NCBI RefSeq assembly: GCF_001659605.2
Contig: NC_035173.2
Coordinates: 16,733,003 to 16,797,002 of the forward strand
Reading direction: 5' to 3'
DNA from: Manihot esculenta
Lineage: Eukaryota; Streptophyta; Magnoliopsida; Malpighiales; Euphorbiaceae
DNA: 64,000 nt
Each line of letters starts with the position of its first letter. The stretch's first letter is position 1. The position numbers and the translations under genes were made by a program. The notes under the pieces were generated by a model. That model was not told the DNA's origin, did no database searches, and saw only the letters and a program-made list of their open reading frames with translations. This document shows, in pieces, positions 1-11,397 of the stretch.

Positions 1-686
1 TAAGTTTCCTTAACTTTCGATTTTACTTTTTTCGAGCTGAACTGACTGACCTATGAGCTTTGCTTTTAATCAAAAAGGTTGAGCTTCTGACCCATAACTT
101 TGTAAGATTCCGAGGCGTCTTCATCGCGTCATTCTGGGCTCCTGGCCTTTGCTTAATGATGATCCGTCTTAGGGGATGGGCTGACCTTTATCATGCTTCC
201 TCCTGTTTGTCTCCTTGGGCTTTTCTATGACTTATTCTTTTTCCTTGGTTTTTACTGCCTGAGCGGTGATGATGTGCATTTTGCACGTCAGGTCGTCCTG
301 AGGGAGAGATTCGACTGGAGCTCGGTTTTAAGGCTTTGACAACTTGTTTGTCTTATGCGAATAGCGTGCGGGCCTTCAGCTGATGGGTCATTGTCGTGGG
401 CCTGGCCCTTTGTAGAGGTGGAGAAGCCCAGCGGTCATCTCCTTGCCCCTTTACCTTCTCACCGGTTACTATCTAACCGTTGAGAGGGTAAACTTCGAGA
501 GCAATTAATGATCGCGCCGCTCCAAGACAAAACTGCTCAGAATAACGTTTCATCTCATTATTGCCTTTCCTTTCGAATTCTCCCTGTCTTCTGAAGAAAC
601 TCGCTCTCTTCTGCTCTCTGTTTTCCTGCAACTTCTTCTGTTTCTTCCATCTTATTGTGCTTTCAGGTACGCTTCTTTGCTCTTCT
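1..686 (+). other. Leader/promoter side of the antisense gene inside the Tat-type element
   Basis: No domain-bearing frame is seen in this stretch. It lies between the left window edge and the first ATG (687) of the antisense gene, so it would hold that gene's promoter and 5' leader. The same reading frame stays open back to an ATG at 561, so an N-terminus 42 residues longer is possible. The added stretch is hydrophobic and Cys/Phe-rich and looks like translated pyrimidine-rich leader. No TATA box could be assigned with confidence. Confidence 0.4.
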
Positions 687-3600
687 ATGGAGGGTCCAAA
701 GCTCCCCGATGTCGTTAATATTAGGTCGCATATTACTCCTTCCAACATAACTAAGCACATTTCCCAGAGGCTCTTAGATACTCCTCTGTATCTTATTCGA
801 GCGCCTTTTCAAAACGAGAGGATAGTCCTTCCTAACCCTCCTCCTCCTGGTTTGATTGATCCCCAAAGGGGTCGCTGTATAGTGTTCTTTCTCAAACAGA
901 GGGATTTCGGTCTACCGTTTCCTTTTACCCCTTTCTTTATTGAGGTTTTTGATTACTTCGGGGTATCCCCTCGAATGTTATCCCCAAATTCGATTTTGTT
1001 TCTGTCCTGTTTTGAGTCTATCTGCCTGAGTTGGGGTTTTACCCCCACAGCGTGCCTGTTTGTCACTTTTTTCCGTCTGGTTAGGGCGGTTCAGAATTTT
1101 TATTACTTTTCCCCTCGTAGTGGATTGTCTCTTTTCACGGGCTACAAGGATTCCATAAAGGGATGGGTAGAGAATTTCCTTGTGGCGGAGCTGAAATTAG
1201 AGTCCGCCCGATCGTGGGAGGTGGATCTAAGTTGGGAGGAGGTCCATCCGGGTTGCAACGAGCTGCCCCAATTGAGTCTTATTGAGCAGGTGGGGTTGCT
1301 TCGACTGACTTCCGTTGAAAGGAAGTATGACGTCGAGAAGTGTATGTTCGTGTCCAACCTTAGGGATATCCAGGACACGGGTATATTGCTTTGTCTAGCG
1401 ATTCTGTTTCTTCTTTGCTCATGATATCCGAAAGTATGCTGACTCTTTATAATTTTTTTTTTTTTGCAGCTTCTGAGGTTAAAATGGATGAACTCAAGCT
1501 CCCCAAGAACTTTGTCCTGTCTCGGGATAATATGCACGCAGTTTTCGACGCTTTTTCGGCTGGGCGTTCAGTGTCTGAGGCTGCTGCGGAGGTGGTTCAA
1601 GCTGTTTCCTCCAAAAAGGTTAACCGACCGCCTGCCAAGGCTTCTTCTCGAGTTTCTAAATCAAGCTCTCGCGACGCCAAATCACGTCGGCCATCTAGCC
1701 GTGGTGGATCGAGCTCAACTTTTAAGCCCGCTGAAGGGTCTAAATCTACTTCAGCTTCCTCAGAGGGCGTGAGGGGAGCCTCCCTAGCCATTGTGGAGCA
1801 GACCCAAGTTGTTGAACAAGTGGAGTCGGGTCTTGTCCATTCTCCTGAAGGGGTGTCAGGGGGAAAATCTAAGTCCCCCGTTACTGAAGACAAGGAGGCC
1901 TTTGGGACAGGGATGGAGATCATCCTCATAAAGGACCAAGTCCCAGATGTTCCTATCCAAAATGCCCCTGCCTCTGTGGGGACTGGGCCTTAGGATTCTG
2001 AAGGCATTCCACTAAAGATCGGGGATAAGCGCCCAGCCCCTTCTGGAGCATCTTCCCCATCTCCTGCTCGGAAGAAATCCAGGTCTGCCACAGGATCTTC
2101 TCCAGCTCTTCCTCCCATTGGGAAGGGGAAAGGTGTTCCTGCTACGCCTTTGATGTCTTCTTCTGACAACGTTCTAAACGCGTCAGACATTACCTCTGAG
2201 TCTCCAGCCGGTGCTGTTGCCGAACTTCTTAGAGAGCGAATGTTCAGCGGAATTACCGAGGCCTCTGATTCGCGTCTTCTTGCCCTGACTGGTCTCTTAG
2301 CCAGTTTTACCAAGGAACAAGCATCCTTTCGGTCTCGCTCTCGGGAGGAGCTCAGATCGACAATTAGGGAGATGCTTCTGATGGTAAATTACTTTTCCAC
2401 TTCTCTTTTAATTTGCTTTATTTCTTCCTCTTGACGATTGTTATTCCGTGCTAGGTGACGGGCCTCTTTATGGAGGTGGATGCTCGTGATTACTCCTTTC
2501 GGGAGTCTGTAGACCGTCGGATTGAAGAGGCACGTCTGGATGAAAATTTGTCTGCAACTAGTGACGCTAGGGGTAACCTTGCAGCGGCTCGGGAGCATAC
2601 CCAGTCCCTCCAGGTAGAGTTGCACTCTTCGCTGGAGGCCATTAAAAAGGCTGAGGAGAAGGCGGCTGAGACAGCAGAGCACACTAAGTCTTTAGAGGCA
2701 GAGCTGTCTCATACTCGCAAAGTTCTCAAGGAGTCTGATGAGAGAGCGGCTGCCGTGGAGGCTCGTTGTACAGAAGTTTTAAAGCAACTGTCCTCTATGA
2801 CGGGGGCCCTTCGAGAGAGAGATGAGGCTGTGAGCCAGAAAACTGAGATCCAGCGTCAATATGAGGCCTTAAAGGCTGATTCTGAAGGACTGCACGTTCA
2901 CCTGGAGGAGGTGAAAGCTCAGAAGGAAGGGGCCCTAGCTCGGGTGGAGGTCCTTGAGCAGGAGTTGAGTACGAACTCTGATCGTATCAGGGACCTGGCT
3001 TTGTCGGCTGAAGAGTTTAACCTTCGCCACCAACAGCTCAACCATGAAGTTAGGACCTTGGAACGTAAGTGTTCAGCCCTGCTCAAGGTAGTAAAACATG
3101 TTGAGGACAGGGCTCAGCTAGAGCGTGAGCAATGTATAGCGGAGTATGAGGGGTCTGATGCACTGAAGAGGAAGATCGATCAGGCCTGTGAGGTTCACCT
3201 TCAAGACTACAAAGATTCCTCTGAATTGAAGGCGTTTGTAGCTGAGGCTTGTGAAGCATATCTCGATGACTATAAAGCTTCCGCTGAGATGGGGTCGGTC
3301 ATTTTTAAGAAAGCCTTCCGTATGTACGTAACTGGTTATAATCGTGGTTTAAGGGAAGCTAGACACGCTCCTGATATTCCTTTGGAAAAGCTTCGTAAGC
3401 CCGAAGTGGACTCGGATGGCGAGCCGGTGTTATATGGGGAAGATGATTTCCCTATGCCCAGAGGGGATTGTCGCGTCGCAGGCTGGCGGCCATCTGTGTC
3501 TTCTTCAGAAGAATCTGAGCCGGAAGGGGAGAACGAGGAAGTTCTTGGGTCAGAGGGAGATGACCCTAGTTCTGAGAAGGAGGACCCCCACCTAGGGTCA

Positions 3601-3762
3601 GAGATTGCCCCTGTTGTTAATGTTGAAAGGCCTGATCCAAAGGAGGTCGTGCTTCCTCTAGATGTAGTTGTAAATAAAGATAGTGTAGGCGAGGATGTTC
3701 TCACAGATGTGAGTCCTTTAAGGACTATTTTTCCTTCCACCTCGTCCGAAAATAAATTGTAA
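687..3762 (+). pseudogene. Antisense gene of Tat-type element ('putative gypsy-type transposon' family), 3 exons, one stop
   Basis: Model: exons 687-1380, 1470-2383 and 2455-3762. Intron 1 starts GTATAT and ends in a T-run plus GCAG, and is phase 1 on both sides. Intron 2 starts GTAAAT and ends GCTAG, phase 0. Exon 1 (about 231 residues) resembles the plant 'putative gypsy type transposon' domain, with Phe-rich helices and a YY-x-SPRSG stretch. Exon 2 is Ser/Lys-rich and low in complexity, with a basic stretch that could act in nuclear import. Exon 3 has a long heptad-rich coiled coil (about residues 30-230 of the exon) and an acidic tail. A TAG at 1991-1993 interrupts exon 2; the same frame is open on both sides. 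It runs opposite to gag-pol. Function is unknown; a DNA- or chromatin-linked role is only a guess. Confidence 0.7.
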
Positions 3763-4460
3763 CAGCTATTTTAATGAAACTTTGATTCCTTTTTCCTTGA
3801 ACTATTCTTGTTCTTTATATTTATCTCTGCTCTTCATACTTGTAATATTTACACTACGTATTCTCATTCATAAGCTTTTTCCCCATTGAATCAGTCTTAA
3901 GTTGTGAGCTCAGTTCTTGGCTAATTATCTGAGAGATCAAATCTCATATCTTTTAATGGCGACTAGCATGTTTGTTTTTCTGTTTTTAGCCTGTTTTTCT
4001 AGGTTGTGACTTCGGATGTTTGTTCTAGACAAACTGATTTGGGCTTTGAGTATAGCCTTTTTACCTTCATTTATCTTCCTGCTGGTTTCTTCGTTTATGA
4101 GCTCGGCTTTTCGCTCGGCCTTTATACTTCGAGCGTTGGGGTTCAGGACTATCCGAACTGGGGGCTCGGCCTTTTCTTCTTACCCAGGCTTTAAGTATTA
4201 GCAGTCATTTCGAGGTCGGTGTTTTTTAGCTGTTATACCCCGAACCTTTTCAAGAGCTCGGAACCTCTTCGGGAGGTCGGAATCTGATTTTTGTGAGGTT
4301 GGAACAGTATTTTTATAAGTTGTCCCTTCATATGATATGAGAAATTTTCACTTCGGGAGGTTTTTTTTTTTTTTGGAGACCTTTACCGACCATTCTTGTT
4401 TTGTTTTTCCTGGAGTTCTTTGTAATTCCGGGACGACCTCGGGGCCTCGTCGGCTATTTT
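3763..4460. other. Non-coding spacer of Tat-type element
   Basis: This follows the stop codon of the antisense gene and precedes the tandem array. It is T-rich and probably includes that gene's 3' UTR. Short reading frames near 4006-4201 show no domain and overlap each other in two frames. No gene is supported here. Confidence 0.5.
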
Positions 4461-5010
4461 TGTTCCAGGAGATCTTAAGGGATCCTGGTTTTCTTCGTTC
4501 TGGGGTGACCTCGGGGCCCGCCGGTTGTTTTTGCGCCAGGAGATCTTACGGGATCCTGGTTATTTTTGTATTTCTGGGACGACCTCGGGGCCTCGCCGGT
4601 TACTTTTGTGCCAGGAGATCTTACGGGATCCTGGTTATTTTTGTTTCGGGGTGACCTTAGGCCCTGCCGGTTGCTTTTGTGCCAGGAGATCTTACGGGAT
4701 CCTGGTTATTTTTGTATTTCCGGGACGACCTCGGGGCCTCGCCGGTTGCTTTTGCGCCAGGAGATCTTACGGGATCCTGGTTATTTTTGTTCCGGGGTGA
4801 CCTCGGGGCCCCGCCGGTTGCTTTTGTGCCAGGAGATCTTACGGGATCCTGGTTATTTTTGTATTTCCGGGACGACCTCGGGGCCTCGCCGGTTGCTTTT
4901 GCGCCAGGAGATCTTACGGGATCCTGGTTATTTTTGTTCCGGGGTGACCTCGGGGCCCCGCCGGTTGCTTTTGTGCCAGGAGATCTTACGGGATCCTGGT
5001 TATTTTTGTA
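4461..5010. repeat. Tandem array of about 72/75-bp units arranged as 147-bp dimers
   Basis: A core with adjacent AGATCT and GGATCC sites recurs with starts near 4466, 4537, 4611, 4682, 4757, 4829, 4904 and 4976. Spacing alternates 71-72 and 74-75 bp. Two unit types alternate: one has a GGGACGACC core followed by CTCGCCGG, the other has GGGGTGACC followed by CCCGCCGG. The last dimers (4682, 4829, 4976) are exactly 147 bp apart and nearly identical, which points to recent dimer-wise expansion. The left units are more diverged. Translations of this stretch only reflect the repeat. Confidence 0.9.
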
Positions 5011-5228
5011 CCTTCTTGAGGTTTTGCACAATATTCAGGCACATTGGCCTTACTGTCGCTTCGTCATCTCAGCTGGTTTTGTGTCTAACTGAGGTCTTGT
5101 TTTTCAAGGGGTCTCTCTGAGCCCTATTCGTTCTTTTTCACGGAGTATTATTCGCAAAGATAATCACATTGTATAAACAATTTTATTCACTCATGTGTGT
5201 CAAAATACAATGTTTTTCTTTACAAATA

Positions 5229-8200
5229 TATTAAGGGAAATACCTCTTTAAGTGCTGGATGTTCCAAGCGTGGGACTCAGGGTTTCCTTGCATATCTTCG
5301 ATCCGGTATACCCCTGGCTTGACCACTTTTGTCACCCTGAATGGACCCTCCCAGGTCGGTGCTAACTTGCCCGCGGCCGCTCTTTTCCCTGTAGCTTCTA
5401 GGTTTCTTAAGGCCAGGTCTCCCACTTTCAAGCTTCTCTCTCTAACCTTTTGGTTGTAATATCGTGCTGCCCGTTGTTGATAAGCAGCAGTTCAGATTTG
5501 GGCTTCTTCCCTAACTTCTTCAAGAGCATCTAGGTTGCTTCTTAACTTGTCTCCATTAGTATCTTCACTAACGAATTGGACTCGGTGAGTGGGAATCTGC
5601 AACTCAACTGGGACTACGGCCTCCGTGCCATAAGCCAGTGCAAAGGGTATTTCTTTAGTGGGTGCTCTGGGAGTGGTTCGGAGTGCCCACAGGATACTGT
5701 TGAGTTCTTCAGCCCAATTCTCCTTTGCGCCATCTAGCCGTTTCTTTAACCCTTGGAGGATAGCTCTGTTAGTGACTTCTGTTTGGCCGTTAGTTTGAGG
5801 ATGGGCCACAGAGGAGAATTTGTGCCATATGCCCATGTTCGTCGTGAAGGCTCTGAAGGTACTGCAGTCAAATTGTCTGCCATTGTCTGAGATAAGCACT
5901 CTAGGCATGCCAAATCTACAGATGATATGCCCCCACACGAAATCTATCATCTTGCGAGCTGTGATTGTGGCTATCGCTTCTGCCTCCGGCCATTTTGAAA
6001 AGTATTCTACGGCCACCACTACGAATTTCCTCTGCCCCGTAGTTTTGGGGAACGGTCCCAGGATATCGATTCCCCATTGTGAGAAAGGCCATGGACTGGA
6101 TATGCTTGCTTGAGGAGTGGCAGGAGTTCTGATGGCATTAGCAAATCTCCGACATACGTCGCACTTCCGGACAAACTCTTCTGCTTCTTTTTTAACAGTG
6201 GGCCAATAGTATCCTTGCCTGAATACTTTGTTGGCTAATGTTCCTGCTCCCTCGTGGGCTCCACATAGGCCTCTTTGTATCTCTTCCATTACCTTTGTAG
6301 CCTCTTCCGGGCTCACGCATCGGAGCCATGGACTGGATTTTCCTTTTCTGTATAAGGTCCCCCTTATTGCTTGGTAGTTAGCGGCACGAGCTGCTATCTT
6401 TCTGGCCCCATCTTTATCTTCGGGGAGCTCGCCCTTTTCCAGGTATCTCAGGTATGGGGTCATCCAAGTTGGGCTTTGTTCTACCTGCAATATCGTGTTA
6501 GTTTTATTAAAAGCAGGTGTATGGACCTGTTGTATGTACACTTCATCGGGAAGCTGTTCCAGTTCTTCTTTGGTTAATCGGCTGAGCAGATCTGCTTCCT
6601 CATTTTCCTCTCGGGGTATTCTTTGAAACCTGATGGTTACTCCTCGACCCATGAGCTCGGCTTCCAAAGTTTTTACTTTATCAAGGTAGTTCTGCATGAT
6701 GGGGTCTCTAGCCTGATATACTCCCGTCACCTGGTTGATCACTAGCTGAGAGTCGCTATTTACCTCGAGGTCGGTTACCCCTACCTCCAAAGCTACCAAC
6801 ATTCCATTCACCAAGGCTTCATATTCTGCTACATTATTCGAGGCCTTGAACTCTAGACGTAGGGCGTAACACACCTTAAACTCCTCTGGCCCCTTAAGCA
6901 TTATTCCGGCACCATTGCCCTCAGTGCTTGATGTTCTGTCTACATATAGCTTCCAGTTAAATTCTGAATGAGGCTCCCCTTCACACTGCTGTCTTGCTAT
7001 CCCTGAGGATGATCCTCCCCACTCCTCGTTGAATGAGCATTCTGCTATGAAGTCAGCCAAAGCTTGAGATTTTATAGCTGTCCTGGGTCGATATTCTAGA
7101 CAGTAAGGGCTGATCTCTACGGACCAAGCCAACATCCGACCTGAAGTTTCCGGCCTGTGTAGAATCTTCTTTAAGGGTTGGTCTGTCATCACAACTCCTT
7201 GGTGGCCCTCCAAGTAAACCTTGAATTTTCGAACTGCTAGCAGTAGGGCGTAAGCCATTTTTTCAATGTTTGAGTATCTGACCTCGGTATCTCTGAGTAC
7301 CTTGCTGACGTAAAAGACAGGTTTCTGCTCCCCCTCTTCCACCCTCACTAACACTGCACTGACTGCTTGTTCTGAGGCCGCCAGGTATATCAGAAGTTCC
7401 TCTCCTTTTACAGGGCTGCTGAGTACATGGGGCGAGCTAAGATATTTCTTAAGCTCTGCGAAGGCTTTTTTGCAGTCTTCCGTCCACTCGAAGTTCGGTA
7501 CTTTCCTCAACTTTTGGAAGAACGGCAAGCACTTTTCTGCCGATCTTGACATGAATCGGTTGAGCGCCACTACTCTCCCAGTTAGTCTCTGGACGTCCCT
7601 TACACAGGTCGGCTCTGGCATATTCAATATGGCTTCCACCTTCTCCGGATTAGGCTCGATGCCTTTTCCGCTTACCATGAATCCCAGGAATTTTTCTCCT
7701 CGAATAAAGAAAGCACACTTTGCTGGGTTCAACTTCATTTTGTACTGGTTTAATACCTCGAATACTTCCCTCAAGTCTGCCATGTGCTGCTGGAAGTTTG
7801 GGCTTTTGACCACCATATCATCTACATAAACTTCTACATTCCTGCCAATCTGATTTTTGAAGATTTTATTCATCAGTCTTTGGTACGTTGCCCCGGCATT
7901 CCTCAATCCGAATGGCATAGCTCTGTAGCAATAAGTCCCATCTTCAGTTATAAACGAGGTCTTTTCCTCATCCGACCTTTCCATTGGGATTTGATGATAA
8001 CCAGACATAACATCCAAAGAAGACATATAATCAAAACCGGCCGTAGAGTCGACCATTTTATTAATGTCAGGAAGTGGATAACAATCCTTAGGGCAGGCCT
8101 TATTTAGGTCAGTAAAATCTATGCACATTCTATATTTGCCATTGGCTTTTTTGACTAATACAGGATTTGCTAACCACTGTGGGTACATAACTTCCCTAAT

Positions 8201-10829
8201 AAAGCCTGCCTCCTCAAGTTTCTGCACCTCTTCCCTGGTGGCCTGCTGCTTCTTTCTTCCTACTACTCTCTTCTTCTGTTTTACTGGCTTGGCTTCGGGG
8301 AGTACATTTAGCTTATGTGTCATTACCGTGGGGTCAATTCCAGGCATGTCGGAGGGCTTCCAGGCGAAACTAGACGCATGACCTCGGATCAGGGCCATGA
8401 CTTCAGCTTTTTGTTCTTTAGTGAGGCCGGCGTTGAGACTAAAGACCTTTTCTACCTCTGCTTCTGATAAAGGGAAGGTCTCCAGCTCCCCCATTGGTTC
8501 TGTCCTGGCCTCCGTCTTCTCATCCCGAACCTCTAGGACTTCCGAGTCAAGAGCCTCTCCAATGGAGCTTGGTTCTACTACTGTGGCCAAATATACTGCT
8601 CTTGCCTCTTCTTGGCTGCCCCGGACTATTCCCACCCCTTCTTCTGTTGGAAATTTGAGCGCCAAATACCTGATACTGGTGACGGCTTCGAAATTGAACA
8701 GCACAGGCCTCCCCAAGATCACATTATAGCTTAACGGAAGTTTGACCACTAAAAATACCTCGTGGTGAGTACGAGTTCTGGGTGCTTCACCCAAGGTGAG
8801 AGCCAGCTTCACCTTCCCTTCTACAACCACCGGTACTCCTCCGATCCCCTTGATTGGTGCTTGGTCTCGGACCAACTGTTCTTCCGGAATTCCCATCTGC
8901 TGAAAAACCCGGTATGGTAGCAAGTTGACTTTGCTCCCATCATCCACTAAGACCTTCTTTACCCGATAATTGTGAATGACGGCTTCAATGACGAGCGCGT
9001 CATCATGGGGCATCTGAATACCCTGAGCATCTTCTGAAGAGAAGGTGATTGTCATGGGAGAGTGGTCAACGATCTGCATGACCTCGGTGCTTCTGGTCTC
9101 TCCCTCCCGATTTCTCTTCTTCCCTCGGTGGCCCATCCGTCCTCCTGTTCCTCCTACAATCATATTGATGGTCCCACTGGATCCATCGTTTACTGGTCCC
9201 GCTCCTGTTCTCCTCGGTGCCTGAACCGCCGGGCCGGCCTGAGGCCTTTGTCCCTCTGATTTCTTTACAAAATTCTTTAGGTGCCCCCTCTTTATTAACC
9301 TCTCGATCTCTGCTATCAGCTGGAAGCAGTTGTTGGTATCGTGGCCATGCGTCCGATGATATTGACAGTATTTGTCAGGATTCCGATGATCTGCTTCCGA
9401 CTTCATAGGTTTGGGCCACTGGAGAAAATCCTTATCCTGGACAGCCATGAGCACCTCGGCTCTGGACGCATTTAATGGAGTTGGCTTCTTAGGGACCCAA
9501 GGGGGAGGCAATCTTGATTCAGGGACCCGTGGAGGGGGAGGCCTTTGATCCCTTCGCTCCCAGGCCTGCTTGTACGGCTTGGGTCTCTTGCCGTGTTTCT
9601 TTTCATGTTTCTCCGGCCTCCTTTCTTCTGAGGCTTTTTCTTTTCCTGCCATCCTTTTGGCAAATCGGCTCGTTACTAAGGCGTCATCCTGCCTTATATA
9701 CTTCTCCGCTCTCTGCATCAGCTCGGCCAGGGATGTGGGAGGCTTCCTGCTCAAGGAACCGAAGAACTCGGCAGAGGTCGTTCCCTTTTGCATTGCCTCT
9801 ACCGCCCTTCCTTCATCAAGATCGGGAATCTGCAGGGCCTCCGTATTGAAGCGAGCGACATACTCTCTGAGTGATTCACCCTCTCTCTGCCTTACTGTCT
9901 CCAAGTAGCTCGTCTTCCTCTCCGCTGGCACTCCGGCTATGAATCGACTGATAAAGCGAATGGCTAGGTCTCCGAAACTCCTGATACTTCCGGCCTCAAG
10001 GCTGTTGAACCACGCCCGCGCTGGTCCCGAGAGCGTCGTTGGGAATACTTTACACATTAAGGCATCAGATAGAGTTTGCAACTCCATGAAGGTCTTATAG
10101 TTCATGACATGCTCCCTCGGGTTACCAGTTCCATCATAAGCCGCCATTGATGGCATCATAAACTTCTTAGGGACAGTCTCCTGTTGCACCCACTTTGAGA
10201 AAGGGGAAGAAGTAGGCAAAGAGGTTTGGCTTTGGTCTTTCTTACCTAGCTCGGCGAGGAGCTGTTCTCTCAGTTTCTTCAACTTTTGGTCCACCTTCTC
10301 GTCTTCTGGGCTGAGTTTTTTTCTCCAGGTGGTACTCCTCCTCCTCTGCTTCAGTTCCCGTCCACCCGGTTATTTCGGCGGAATAGTTATCCACCTCCTC
10401 ATTTTCTATCATCTCCCTTGCCCTCCTCCCATGGATTCGGGCCTCCGGTCCTTCCTCTTCGCCGGCTCTTCTTCCTCTTTCTTCAATATCGCGACTGCTG
10501 GTTTGAAAACGGTCAGGTGCAGGTCGGGGGTCATTGGTCTGAGGTTCCTCTACAACCGGGAGTGTATTTGCTGGGGTGTTGAGGCCTCTCTGTTGCATTA
10601 TCTGCCCCAACCAGTGGGCTGTATTCTGTAACTGGAGAGCCATGTTTTGAAGATCTTGGTTAGACAAGGTGACAGCGGGAGTGTTCCCTGCCAAACTTGG
10701 CGAGGGATTAAGAGGAACAGGTGTTTGGTTGTTTAATGTCGTAGGACTAGAAAAAGAGAATTGTTGCCCCTCTTGGGCAGAGCTTAGGTCATTTGGGACG
10801 TTAAGGTTACTTTCTTGGTGATTAGCCAT
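5229..10829 (-). pseudogene. gag-pol polyprotein of Tat-type element, one frameshift and one in-frame stop
   Basis: Gag starts at the ATG 10829-10827 and stays open until a run of seven A (minus strand, 10314-10320), where the frame changes. The downstream frame is then open to a TGA at 5494-5492. Integrase homology continues past that stop in the same frame to about 5231. Using residue numbers counted from 10294: Gag domain; a CxxH-type knuckle; protease motif VDDGS at about 450-453; RT with YVDD at about 823; RNase H; a second RNase H starting LYVD near 1116; integrase zinc finger near 1345-1385; catalytic D near 1408, D near 1469 and E near 1505. Protease reads DDGS where DGGS is usual. 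The A-run change looks like a one-base insertion. Confidence 0.88.
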
Positions 10830-10892
10830 CGTGGATCTCAGTGGGTTTCTTTAAGAGTGAAAACTCCGGTGATGAAAAGATCTCCGTCGTTT

Positions 10893-10908
10893 CCCACAGA
10901 CGGCGCCA
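10893..10908 (-). other. Primer binding site of Tat-type element
   Basis: In element sense this reads TGGCGCCGTCTGTGGG, two bases inside the LTR end. The first nine bases fit the 3' end of tRNAs used by Tat/Athila elements; the remaining bases differ from the tRNA-Asp form. tRNA-Arg, reported for Ogre relatives, is another candidate. The exact tRNA was not checked. Confidence 0.7.
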
Positions 10909-10910
10909 AT

Positions 10911-11397
10911 TGATGATCTGAGATCCAATAGAATAGGGTTTTACAAGGGTTTTTGTATTAAAGAAAAAAGCTCTCCTATTCTGAGGAGGGGACTCCCCTT
11001 TTATCCATTTTGTCTTGCTTGCAGGTGACGTGTAAAGGTCTCTCCAGGATTGGGCCACGCGTCTCTGCCATACAGATTCGGGCGTACGAGGGTATCAGGC
11101 GCCTGCCCCATGCGTAACGGCCTCTGATTCTCCCTGTGCGTACGTTCGAACGGATCTGCCAGGCTGTCTGGTGAGTATCATTCTGGATACTGGGTCGGGC
11201 CGAGAATTGGGCCAGAGAGGAAAGGGCCTGTTTTGTGCGGACTGAGTCAATTTGGGTGAGGAGGCTTGGTCGAGCCCGACCTTGGAAGTTGGATGAGCCG
11301 GACCTACTTTGGGTGCCAAGTACGTGGGCCTTTACTTTGTGGGCTTTAGGTTGTGGACGAGGCCCTGGACCGGGATGAAAGAATCCAGTGGTCATCA
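10911..11397 (-). repeat. 5' LTR of Tat-type element (487 bp)
   Basis: The right boundary is set by the inverted terminal hexamer TGATGA...TCATCA, the left by the adjacent PBS. The flanking bases AAATA (11398-11402) are the candidate target duplication. This cannot be tested because the other end is outside the window. Reading frames inside the LTR carry no domain. Confidence 0.8.

Larger units (their letters stand above)
1..11397 (-). mobile_element. Ty3/gypsy LTR retrotransposon, Tat-type lineage, cut by left window edge
   Basis: The minus strand reads LTR (10911-11397), PBS (10893-10908), gag, protease, RT, RNase H, a second RNase H-like domain and integrase down to 5229. Then follow a tandem array and a plus-strand antisense gene. 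Domain order with integrase last is Ty3/gypsy. The extra RNase H after RT, the TGGCGCC-type PBS and an antisense gene between pol and the 3' LTR are known traits of the Tat group (Ogre, Retand, Grande relatives). The LTR near the left end was not found in bases 1-560, so it probably lies outside the window. At least two lesions break gag-pol, so this copy is not autonomous as read. Confidence 0.85.

Noticed and set aside
4461..5010. Regularly spaced repeats recalling a CRISPR array
   Set aside because: Units are contiguous tandem copies with no unique spacers, in a plant retrotransposon.
4337..5120. Several overlapping plus- and minus-strand frames of 90-184 codons with repeating Gly/Asp/Leu words
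   Set aside because: They are translations of the 147-bp tandem array in every frame; open frames follow from the repeat length being a multiple of three.
10310..10325. A7C run as a programmed -1 slippery site
   Set aside because: A -1 shift leads to the wrong frame; joining the two gag frames needs loss of one A or a +1 shift, so a one-base insertion is simpler.
8397..10582. Plus-strand frames opposite gag-pol
   Set aside because: Shadows of the minus-strand polyprotein; no domain of their own.
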